Positions 1-5,037 of a stretch of 5,037 bases of DNA are shown one piece after another. The DNA is taken from positions 1,808-6,844 of the forward strand of contig MHJB01000021.1 in assembly GCA_001817805.1 (NCBI GenBank). The letters run 5' to 3'. The notes beneath the pieces were generated by a model that searched no databases, was not told the origin of the DNA, and worked only from the letters and a program-made list of their open reading frames with translations. The position numbers and the translations under genes were made by a program. Each line of letters opens with the position of its first letter. Positions within the stretch are counted from its first letter, which is position 1. This stretch comes from Candidatus Colwellbacteria bacterium RIFCSPLOWO2_12_FULL_43_11. GTDB taxonomy: Bacteria; Patescibacteriota; Minisyncoccia; UBA6257; Colwellbacteraceae.

Positions 1-872
1 TAAAATTCAAACTAGTTAAACCAAAAACGCACTCTCAACTTTTGGTAATTTTCTTGAGCGATTTGAAGCCGTTAGCGGAAATCGTGGGCCGTGTGCTGAA
101 ATATAAACCGGAAAGTTTTGAATCTTATGACGACAACACTATGAAAATCGGTCTTAAATTTTTCGGCGACATATTAAAGATTATGAAGGGCACCTTTTTC
201 TCTTTAGGTATGGCGTTCTTACCAGAATTTTGGATGGTTTTAACAGGTGGTGTGCCTAAGCTCATCTTACTCGCGGAATTTACGGGAGACACCGATGAGG
301 AAGCAAGCGAGAAAGCCGGAAACGCCCAAAAAGCTATTGCCGACTTAAATGTAAAGAACCGCCTATCCAAAACCGAAAGGGATATGAAAAAGTACTGGAC
401 CTTCAGACGTGAGAGTTTCAACCTCTTGCGTCACCATATGAAAGGCCTACGGACCGCTCCATTTATAGATGACGTAATCGTGCCTCCGGAAAAACTACCC
501 GAATTTCTGCCTAAATTAAACGCTCTCTTAGACCAATATGATTTGGTCTATACTGTGGCCGGCCATATCGGCGACGGTAACTTTCATATCATCCCCTTGA
601 TGAGGCTCTCCGACCCGAAAGCCAAAGACATCATAGAAAACTTGTCCAAAAAAGTTTATCATCTGACGCTCCAATTCGGTGGCTCCATTACCGCCGAACA
701 CAATGACGGCCTAATAAGAAGTCCGTTCTTGAAGGAAGTGTACGGAGAAAAAATTTATAAACTGTTTGAGGAAACTGAGCACGCCTTTGACCCAAATAAT
801 ATTTTTAATCCTACCAAAAAATCCGGAGCCAGTCTCACTTACGCCATGGAGCATATTGATACGAGAGTTTAA
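1..872 (+). CDS. FAD-linked oxidase, C-terminal part (5'-truncated by window edge)
   Basis: This is the C-terminal part of an FAD-dependent 2-hydroxyacid oxidase/dehydrogenase (GlcD / DLD / D-2-hydroxyglutarate dehydrogenase superfamily, FAD-oxidase_C domain). Such enzymes oxidise a 2-hydroxyacid such as glycolate or D-lactate and pass electrons to a quinone or redox partner. The frame is open from base 3 with no stop, and residues before the first TTG (42) read as family sequence (KFKLVKPKTHSQLLVIFL). The gene therefore enters from the left and TTG 42 is not its start; 289 residues are visible. Numbered from base 3, GHIGDGNFH lies at 187-195; its two histidines match the metal-binding pair of D-2-hydroxyglutarate dehydrogenase. 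EHNDG at 232-236 replaces the commoner EHGxG, and DPNNIFNP at 263-270 is the usual C-terminal motif. The FAD-binding PCMH domain lies outside the window. The exact substrate is unknown. The stop is 9 bases before the next gene, suggesting cotranscription. Confidence 0.9.
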   Translation, partial: KFKLVKPKTHSQLLVIFLSDLKPLAEIVGRVLKYKPESFESYDDNTMKIGLKFFGDILKIMKGTFFSLGMAFLPEFWMVLTGGVPKLILLAEFTGDTDEEASEKAGNAQKAIADLNVKNRLSKTERDMKKYWTFRRESFNLLRHHMKGLRTAPFIDDVIVPPEKLPEFLPKLNALLDQYDLVYTVAGHIGDGNFHIIPLMRLSDPKAKDIIENLSKKVYHLTLQFGGSITAEHNDGLIRSPFLKEVYGEKIYKLFEETEHAFDPNNIFNPTKKSGASLTYAMEHIDTRV

Positions 873-881
873 AATACAAAA

Positions 882-2330
882 ATGAAGACAATATTACCAA
901 AATTAAAGAAAATTATTAAGAAACCACTATTTATAAGCGCCGCGGTCATTGTTGCTCTCTTGGGTTGGTATTTTTACGCCAATCGCGACCTAGGCCCCAC
1001 CTATCAAACGGCTTTTGCCCTAAGGGGTGACGTTATGGAAGAAGTGAGTGTTACCGGACGGGTAAAGTCCTCCGATGACATCGCTTTATCTTTTGAAAAA
1101 AGCGGAAAAGTCACGAGGGTAAATGTGACGGTTGGGAATAAGGTAGGCTTAGGGCAGCTTTTAGCGAGCCTTGATTCCTCGGAAGCGCAAACTCAACTAA
1201 CCCAAGCGGAAGCGGATTTAAGAGTGCAGGAGGTAAAAATCGTGAACGCCGAAATAGCTCTCGAGGAATCCAAAAAGGGATTGGTAGATAAAATAGAGGA
1301 CGCTTACACCAAATCCGACGACGCGTTAAGAACCAAGGCCGATCAAATATTTTCCGAACCGAGTTTTAATCCTCAATTAAGATTTACCCTTGATGATGCT
1401 GTTTTAAAAGCGAGTACTGAAAAAGACAGACTGACTATGGAAAGTGAGATGAATGCCTGGAAAAGTTCTTTGGTAAATTTAAGCTCTTCCTCTGACCTCG
1501 CGGCCCAAGTAATTCAAACCAAAGAGGGTTTGAATTCCATGAAAAATCTTTTGGATAAGGTGGCTTTAGCGATTAACTCTTATACTTTGACTACCTACCC
1601 AACCCAAACCACCATTAACGGCTGGAGGACCGATGTTTCTGCCGCGAGAAGTAATATATCCACCGCCACCACCAGTTTATTGACCGCGGAAGAAAAGTGG
1701 AAAACCGCTGACTCTAACCTTGTGCTGCAACGTGCACAAATAGGAAGCAGCCTGGCTAATGTAGCCAATTTCAAAACGCAACTTGGCAAAAACAATATCT
1801 ACGCTTCTATCTCCGGAATAATAACTAAAGTTGATATTAAGCCCGGAGAAAATGTAACTGTTAGCTCGCCGGTAATAAACTTAATTTCGATAAACGATTT
1901 TGAAGTGGAAGCTAATATTCCTGAAGCCGATATCTCTAAAGTCTCTCTGGGCTCTCCCGTTCAAATAACTCTGGATGCTTACGGAGACGAAGTTATCTTT
2001 AAAGCGCACGTTGCCTCCATCGAGCCGGCGGAAACAATAGTTGAAGGCGTGACCACCTATAAAGTAAGGGTGGAGTTCTCCGAAAACGACGAAAGAATAA
2101 AATCCGGCATGACGGCAAACATGGATATTCAGGGTAAAAGCGAGACGAATGTTATCTCTGTCCCCCAGCAGGCAATCGTAACCAAGAACGGGGAAAAATT
2201 TGTTAAAGTTTTGAAAAACGGCACGCCCCTTGAAATTAGAGTGACTGTGGGCTTACGCGGGGCTAACGGCAATACCACTATTCTTAGCGGCTTGAATGAA
2301 GGAGACGAAGTGATTCTCTCCGAGAAATAA
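882..2330 (+). CDS. HlyD/MacA-family membrane-fusion (periplasmic adaptor) protein
   Basis: This 482-residue adaptor would link an ABC exporter in the membrane to the space outside it. Residues 1-14 are Lys-rich and followed by one membrane segment (about 15-33), so the protein is anchored with its bulk outside; there is no lipobox Cys. The first half of the lipoyl/biotinyl-like domain is at about 55-100. A long Gln/Ala/Glu/Lys/Ser-rich, mostly helical insert follows at about 100-300, probably the coiled-coil hairpin. The second lipoyl half is at about 308-340 (SGIITKVDIKPGENV), then a beta-barrel (about 345-420, including IPEADISKVSLGSPV) and a membrane-proximal domain to the end (VPQQAIVTKNG, GLNEGDEVI). 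It is longer than Bacillus YknX or E. coli MacA (roughly 370-380 residues), mainly because of the helical insert. The ATG follows the oxidase stop by 9 bases and has no clear Shine-Dalgarno. The ATPase gene starts one base after its stop, supporting a MacA/YknX-like role. The substrate is unknown. Confidence 0.92.
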   Translation: MKTILPKLKKIIKKPLFISAAVIVALLGWYFYANRDLGPTYQTAFALRGDVMEEVSVTGRVKSSDDIALSFEKSGKVTRVNVTVGNKVGLGQLLASLDSSEAQTQLTQAEADLRVQEVKIVNAEIALEESKKGLVDKIEDAYTKSDDALRTKADQIFSEPSFNPQLRFTLDDAVLKASTEKDRLTMESEMNAWKSSLVNLSSSSDLAAQVIQTKEGLNSMKNLLDKVALAINSYTLTTYPTQTTINGWRTDVSAARSNISTATTSLLTAEEKWKTADSNLVLQRAQIGSSLANVANFKTQLGKNNIYASISGIITKVDIKPGENVTVSSPVINLISINDFEVEANIPEADISKVSLGSPVQITLDAYGDEVIFKAHVASIEPAETIVEGVTTYKVRVEFSENDERIKSGMTANMDIQGKSETNVISVPQQAIVTKNGEKFVKVLKNGTPLEIRVTVGLRGANGNTTILSGLNEGDEVILSEK

Positions 2331-2331
2331 A

Positions 2332-3048
2332 ATGTCTTTAATTGAAGTAAAGAACCTGGAAAAAACTTTTCACGACGAGAAAGTAGAAACTCCGGCATTG
2401 CGAGGAGTTTCTTTTGACGTAGACGAGGGCGAGTTTCTGGCCATCATGGGACCATCGGGCTCGGGCAAGTCCACTCTTCTCCATACTTTAGGCTTCCTGG
2501 ATAGGCAGACCAAAGGCGAGTATAAATTTGACGGCAAAACTATTGACGAGTACTCCGATGACGAATTGGCCAAAGCCAGAAATGAAAAAATGGGCTTTAT
2601 ATTCCAAACATTTAATCTCTTACGAAGAACCAGTGTTTTAGAGAACGTTAAGCTGCCGCTACTCTATTCCAGTGTACCCGAATCGGCTTGGGAGGAAAAA
2701 GCAAGAAAAGCACTGGACTCGGTGGGGCTCTCTCACCGTTTGCATCACGAACCATCACAACTTTCCGGAGGCGAAAGGCAACGGGTGGCTATCGCGAGGG
2801 CCCTGGTTAATAACCCAAAAGTAATATTCGCCGATGAGCCTACCGGCAACCTTGATTCCAAGTCGGGTAAAACTGTTATGGAAATAATCCAAAAGCTGAA
2901 CGAAGAAGAAGGACGAACGGTAATTTTGATTACTCACGAAACTTATACCGCCGAGCACGCTCAAAGAATTATGAAATTATTGGAGGGCGAGATTGAGAGC
3001 GATATAAAGGTTGACCACAGGCACAAAGCCGATGATTTCCTGAAATAA
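2332..3048 (+). CDS. ABC transporter ATP-binding protein, MacB/LolD/YknY type
   Basis: This 238-residue cytoplasmic nucleotide-binding subunit powers the neighbouring permease by ATP hydrolysis. All canonical elements are present and look intact: Walker A GPSGSGKST (40-48), Q-loop Gln92 in FQTFNLLRRTSVLENV, signature LSGGERQ (144-150), Walker B VIFADEP (164-170) with catalytic Glu169, D-loop LDS (174-176) and switch His202 in ITHE. FNLL after the Q-loop and ADEPTGNLDS are typical of the MacB/LolD/FtsE-like group that pairs with FtsX-fold permeases, rather than of nutrient importers. Length is normal for a stand-alone domain. In proteobacterial MacB the same domain is fused to the permease; here it is separate, as in Bacillus YknY. 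The ATG lies one base after the adaptor stop and the TAA overlaps the next ATG, so translational coupling is likely. No separate promoter is evident. Confidence 0.96.
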   Translation: MSLIEVKNLEKTFHDEKVETPALRGVSFDVDEGEFLAIMGPSGSGKSTLLHTLGFLDRQTKGEYKFDGKTIDEYSDDELAKARNEKMGFIFQTFNLLRRTSVLENVKLPLLYSSVPESAWEEKARKALDSVGLSHRLHHEPSQLSGGERQRVAIARALVNNPKVIFADEPTGNLDSKSGKTVMEIIQKLNEEEGRTVILITHETYTAEHAQRIMKLLEGEIESDIKVDHRHKADDFLK

Positions 3049-4286
3049 TGAATATAAGACACCTCTTAAAAACTTCTTCGGGTGGACTCAAAACCAATAA
3101 ATCGAGATCGGTACTTACCATTTTGGGCATAGTAATCGGCATTGCCGCCATCATTATAGTTATGGCTTTGGGGCAAGGAGCGCAAAACCTTATTTTGGGC
3201 CAGCTCCAGGCAATAGGGTCTAAAGTGATAGCCGTGGTTCCGGGACGTCAACCAACCGGACCAGCCGATATTATTGCCACCTTCACCGACTCATTGAAAG
3301 AAAAAGATTTGGAATCTCTTGAAAATAAAAGCAATGTACCGCACGCAGTAAATATAATGCCGGTTGTTTTTGGTAGTCAGACGGCGGCCTTTGAGAGTGA
3401 AACTTACAGCCCAACCATATTGGGAGTTACCGAAATCTTTGCCAACCTCTACAATATTTACACTGCGGATGGAAGAATCTTTACCGAAGATGAAGTCAAA
3501 TCCTATGCCGACGTTGTTGTAATCGGCGATGAGATTAAAAAAGAGCTTTTTGGCGCAAGCGACGCAGTCGGAGAGAAAATAAAAATAAAGGGGCGTAACT
3601 TCCGCGTCATCGGGGTTCTAAATAAAGCCGGCCAAGTTTCTTTTATCAACTTTGATAAGGTGGCTTTTGTTCCCTATACCACCGCGCAACAATACATCTT
3701 CGGCATAAAATATTTCCACCGCTTGGCAATTGAAGCGGATACGGAAGAAAATGTACCAAGCACCGTGGCGGCGATACAAACGACCCTACGCAACAACCAT
3801 AATATAACCGACCCTAAAAAAGACGACTTCTTTATTGAAACTCAGGCCAGCGCCATGGCCACGGTAAGCACTATAACCGGTGCCTTAACAATGTTTTTGG
3901 CAGCGGTCGCCGCCATATCCTTGATAGTTGGAGGTATAGGCATAATGAATATCATGCTTGTTTCCGTTACCGAGCGAACTCATGAAATCGGTTTAAGAAA
4001 AGCTCTGGGAGCGACAGAAGCCGATATATTAAAACAGTTTTTATTGGAAGCGGTGCTCTTAACCGCTATTGGTGGCATTGTGGGCATTGTTCTCGGCGGC
4101 CTGCTGTCGCTCGGCATATCACTTTTACTAAGTCACATCTTGGGGGTTGATTGGAAATTTACTTTCCCTATAAACGGGGCCTTACTTGGTCTTGGCGTCT
4201 CCGCTTTAATCGGCTTAACCTTTGGCCTTTACCCGGCGAAACAAGCCGCCAAGAAGAGCCCCATAGAGGCTCTGCGCTACGAGTAG
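3048..4286 (+). CDS. MacB/FtsX-type ABC transporter permease
   Basis: This 412-residue membrane subunit has the MacB/YknZ layout. A short cytoplasmic N-terminus leads to TM1 (about 22-41, LTILGIVIGIAAIIIVMALG), then a large external MacB_PCD-like domain (about 45-270). The FtsX core follows, with TM2 at about 278-302, TM3 at about 333-358 and TM4 at about 374-396. Between TM2 and TM3 is the family segment NIMLVSVTERTHEIGLRKALGA (about 300-321), the cytoplasmic coupling region. The C-terminus YPAKQAAKKSPIEALRYE is the classic MacB/FtsX ending. Systems of this type do not usually move substrate through the membrane core; they use mechanotransmission to act on the extracytoplasmic adaptor. Start and stop overlap as TAATG with the ATPase gene, with no visible Shine-Dalgarno, so translation probably restarts there. 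This is the last gene of the apparent operon; structured non-coding DNA begins about 30 bases after its stop. Confidence 0.95.
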   Translation: MNIRHLLKTSSGGLKTNKSRSVLTILGIVIGIAAIIIVMALGQGAQNLILGQLQAIGSKVIAVVPGRQPTGPADIIATFTDSLKEKDLESLENKSNVPHAVNIMPVVFGSQTAAFESETYSPTILGVTEIFANLYNIYTADGRIFTEDEVKSYADVVVIGDEIKKELFGASDAVGEKIKIKGRNFRVIGVLNKAGQVSFINFDKVAFVPYTTAQQYIFGIKYFHRLAIEADTEENVPSTVAAIQTTLRNNHNITDPKKDDFFIETQASAMATVSTITGALTMFLAAVAAISLIVGGIGIMNIMLVSVTERTHEIGLRKALGATEADILKQFLLEAVLLTAIGGIVGIVLGGLLSLGISLLLSHILGVDWKFTFPINGALLGLGVSALIGLTFGLYPAKQAAKKSPIEALRYE

Positions 4287-4315
4287 ATTCTCACCTTACT
4301 TTTCCGGTACCATTA

Positions 4316-4454
4316 AAGAAACAACTTACTCCTAAGCTACCGTTCGGTTGCCCAGCGAGCAACCTCACTGTGTTACGTCGCTCACTCTGTCGCCTAAAGG
4401 CGACAACCGTGCCCGTTCACTCCTTAGCACGCACTAAGAAGTAAGTTGTTTCTT
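4316..4454. repeat. Long-span inverted repeat 1 (perfect 15-bp arms, 139 bp in total)
   Basis: The arms at 4316-4330 (AAGAAACAACTTACT) and 4440-4454 (AGTAAGTTGTTTCTT) are exact reverse complements around a 109-base core. By hand count the core is about 56% GC, which looks richer than the adjacent genes. It can form nested or competing smaller hairpins: GGTTGC/GCAACC (4346-4351 with 4359-4364), CGGTTG/CAACCG (4345-4350 with 4404-4409), TGTCGCC/GGCGACA (4388-4394 with 4399-4405, loop TAAA) and CTTAG/CTAAG (4423-4427 with 4434-4438). No convincing target-site duplication flanks it and no ORF in it looks like a protein. It could be a MITE-like or REP-like dispersed repeat, a structured RNA, or a structure at the 3' end of the exporter operon. 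The sequence alone does not decide. Confidence 0.75.
4388..4405. other. Perfect GC-rich hairpin inside inverted repeat 1
   Basis: TGTCGCC and GGCGACA form a perfect 7-bp stem closed by a TAAA tetraloop. It is the most stable-looking short hairpin in the first repeat. No T-run follows on the + strand (next bases ACCGTGCCCG) and none on the minus strand, so it does not look like an intrinsic terminator in either direction. Its last bases (4404-4405) are shared with the alternative CGGTTG/CAACCG stem, so the two pairings partly compete. Confidence 0.6.
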
Positions 4455-4510
4455 GATGTATTAACTCGCCAACTACCTGTCGTACGGAACATCCCGCAGG
4501 CTGGTTGGGC

Positions 4511-4536
4511 TTGGTTCCGCTACTGAAGCGGACCAA
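4511..4536. other. Hairpin inside inverted repeat 2, one bulged base
   Basis: TTGGTTCCGCT (4511-4521) pairs with AGCGGACCAA (4527-4536), giving ten base pairs with one bulged T (4515 or 4516) and the loop ACTGA (4522-4526). No T-run follows, so it is not terminator-like. The 3' strand CCAA(C) can instead pair with GGTTGG further upstream, offering a second conformation for the element. Confidence 0.6.
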
Positions 4537-4552
4537 CTAGCCGAGGGGGAAG

Positions 4553-4582
4553 AAAATCTGACCGCTGGAGTCAGATTATTTT
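4553..4582. terminator. Terminator-like hairpin upstream of the dcd promoter
   Basis: AATCTGAC (4555-4562) and GTCAGATT (4570-4577) form a perfect 8-bp stem with the 7-base loop CGCTGGA. A-rich sequence lies on the 5' side (AAAA from 4553) and ATTTT on the 3' side (4578-4582), so it could act in both directions. The stem is only moderately GC-rich and the T tract is short, so it would be weak. Its place just ahead of the dcd promoter fits a role in separating dcd from exporter-operon readthrough, but it may be only one helix of the larger element. Confidence 0.4.
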
Positions 4583-4590
4583 GGTTCTGA

Positions 4591-4619
4591 TAGACAGGTA
4601 GGTGGCGAGGTTTTATAAT
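4591..4619 (+). promoter_or_regulatory. Sigma70-type promoter for dcd (TAGACA-N17-TATAAT)
   Basis: A -35 hexamer TAGACA (4591-4596, five of six consensus bases) is separated by an optimal 17 bases from a perfect -10 TATAAT (4614-4619). Transcription would be expected to start about 6-8 bases after the -10, at about 4626-4627, which coincides with the ATG of dcd (4627). The last four bases of the -35 and most of the spacer lie in the right arm of inverted repeat 2. This is the best promoter-like match I noticed in the intergenic region. Confidence 0.72.
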
Positions 4620-4626
4620 GTCTTAG

Positions 4627-5037
4627 ATGTTGTCGGATAGAGATCTAAAAAAAGCTATTAAAGATAAGAGGCTCTCATTCTCGCCTAAACTTGCCCCCGG
4701 ACAAATTGGACCGGCATCTATTGATTTGAAGTTATCTCCGCACTTCAAATTTTTTCGTATAGACAAGTTCAGCCTGGTGGATACGAGGCAACCGCTCCCC
4801 CAGCACTTTATGGACGCGGTGATACTAAAAAACGATGAACCGTTTATTATTCATCCCGGCAATTTCGTTCTGGCAAGCACCAAGGAATACGTTAAACTTG
4901 GAGACGACGTCGCTATGAAAGTAGAAGGCAAAAGCTCTTTGGCCAGAATGGGAATCTTAGTACACACCGCCGGTTTCGTTGACCCGGGGTTTGAGGGCAC
5001 ATTAACTTTAGAAATCAGCAATCAATCCAATGTGGCT
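4627..5037 (+). CDS. dcd: dCTP deaminase, N-terminal 137 residues (3'-truncated by window edge)
   Basis: dCTP deaminase converts dCTP to dUTP (or to dUMP in bifunctional members), supplying dUMP for thymidylate synthesis in the cytoplasm. The reading frame is open from ATG 4627 to the window end, about 70% of the usual length of about 190 residues. Family landmarks appear in order: MLSDRDLKKAI (1-11), the GPASIDLKLS strand (28-37), FIIHPGNFVLAST (73-85), the active-site motif EGKSSLAR (100-107) and HTAGFVDPGFEGTLTLEISN (113-132). Glu129 corresponds to catalytic Glu138 of E. coli Dcd, and Ser103/Arg107 to its Ser111/Arg115. Lys102 replaces E. coli Arg110. The GKSSL and TAGF wording is closer, from memory, to bifunctional dCTP deaminase/dUTPases such as the mycobacterial enzyme than to E. 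coli. An upstream ATG at 4618 is in frame but hits TAG after two codons, so 4627 is the start. A strong promoter ends 7 bases before it. Confidence 0.95.
   Translation, partial: MLSDRDLKKAIKDKRLSFSPKLAPGQIGPASIDLKLSPHFKFFRIDKFSLVDTRQPLPQHFMDAVILKNDEPFIIHPGNFVLASTKEYVKLGDDVAMKVEGKSSLARMGILVHTAGFVDPGFEGTLTLEISNQSNVA

Larger units (their letters stand above)
4465..4609. repeat. Long-span inverted repeat 2 (17-bp arms, one mismatch, 145 bp in total)
   Basis: The arm CTCGCCAACTACCTGTC (4465-4481) pairs with GACAGGTAGGTGGCGAG (4593-4609) at 16 of 17 positions; the exception is an A/G mismatch at 4472/4602. The 111-base interior holds two clear hairpins (4511-4536 and 4553-4582). It also holds possible alternative pairings, including CGGAAC/GTTCCG (4485-4490 with 4514-4519) and GGCTGGTTGG/CCAACTAGCC (4499-4508 with 4534-4543, one G.U pair as RNA). 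A long closing stem, two internal hairpins and alternative helices resemble a structured RNA or a mobile repeat. I recognise no named RNA family (not tmRNA, RNase P, SRP or 6S by eye). The right arm overlaps the dcd promoter -35 and spacer. Confidence 0.75.

Noticed and set aside
42..872. TTG at 42 as the start of the oxidase gene
   Set aside because: The frame has no stop back to base 3, and the upstream residues (KFKLVKPKTHSQL) continue family-like sequence. The gene is truncated by the window edge rather than starting here.
125..3251. Minus-strand open frames of 60-100 codons opposite the four operon genes
   Set aside because: They lie wholly opposite well-supported genes, their translations show no domains, and they are explained as antisense shadows.
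4151..4444. 97-codon open frame overlapping the permease end and inverted repeat 1
   Set aside because: It is out of frame with the permease for its first half and then runs through inverted-repeat DNA. Its translation has no recognisable domain, so it is a shadow frame.
4455..4484. Divergent minus-strand promoter in the left arm of inverted repeat 2
   Set aside because: The arm symmetry gives GACA on the minus strand, but at a 17-base spacing the -10 position reads TACATC, only a three-of-six match. Better AT-rich hexamers fall at a spacing that is too short.
4465..4609. 6S, SRP, tmRNA, RNase P RNA or tRNA gene
   Set aside because: I could not find the SRP GGAAG-type apical loop, a tmRNA tRNA-like end, RNase P conserved blocks, or a cloverleaf with a CCA-type acceptor. 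The long closing stem alone is not enough for a 6S call.
4316..4609. CRISPR array or integron attC sites
   Set aside because: There are no direct repeats with regular spacers, and no paired RYYYAAC/GTTRRRY core sites at the arm ends. The arms are inverted and differ between the two elements.
4618..4626. ATG at 4618 as the dcd start
   Set aside because: It reads ATG-TCT-TAG, stopping before dcd; only ATG 4627 gives the dCTP deaminase N-terminus (MLSDRDL). It is kept only as a possible mini-ORF.

Overview
The window looks like a piece of chromosome from a bacterium with a compact, moderately AT-rich genome. Four genes on the + strand are packed stop-to-start. The three internal gene starts have no convincing Shine-Dalgarno sequence. 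Protein wording such as the VRVEFSEND-like adaptor barrel and the EHNDGLIR oxidase motif resembles uncultivated candidate-phylum bacteria (Patescibacteria/Parcubacteria-like). That placement is an impression from protein style and gene packing, because no rRNA or phylogenetic marker is present.

Left part (1-4286): a tight apparent operon. It begins inside an FAD-linked oxidase (glycolate oxidase / D-lactate dehydrogenase / D-2-hydroxyglutarate dehydrogenase superfamily) whose 5' part lies outside the window; its frame stays open back to base 3. After 9 bases comes a membrane-anchored HlyD/MacA-type adaptor. One base later comes a MacB/LolD-type ABC ATPase, and its stop codon overlaps by one base (TAATG) the start of a MacB/FtsX-type permease. 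The last three together form a split MacAB-like (YknXYZ-like) tripartite exporter or cell-envelope ABC system. Its substrate cannot be read from the sequence.

Middle (4287-4626): about 340 bases without a protein gene, but highly structured. Two long-span inverted repeats sit 10 bases apart. The first (4316-4454) has perfect 15-bp arms and the second (4465-4609) has 17-bp arms with one mismatch. Each encloses smaller hairpins. The second contains a terminator-like hairpin (4553-4582), and its right arm runs into a near-consensus sigma70-type promoter, TAGACA-N17-TATAAT (4591-4619).

Right edge (4627-5037): the first 137 codons of a dCTP deaminase gene (dcd), cut by the window end. The promoter would start transcription at about 4626-4627, on or next to the ATG, so dcd may be made from a leaderless mRNA. 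The deaminase feeds dUMP/dTTP synthesis and has no obvious functional link to the exporter operon. I see no CRISPR array, tRNA, rRNA or transposase. The ordinary genes are confidently identified; the part most deserving attention is the 4287-4626 region.
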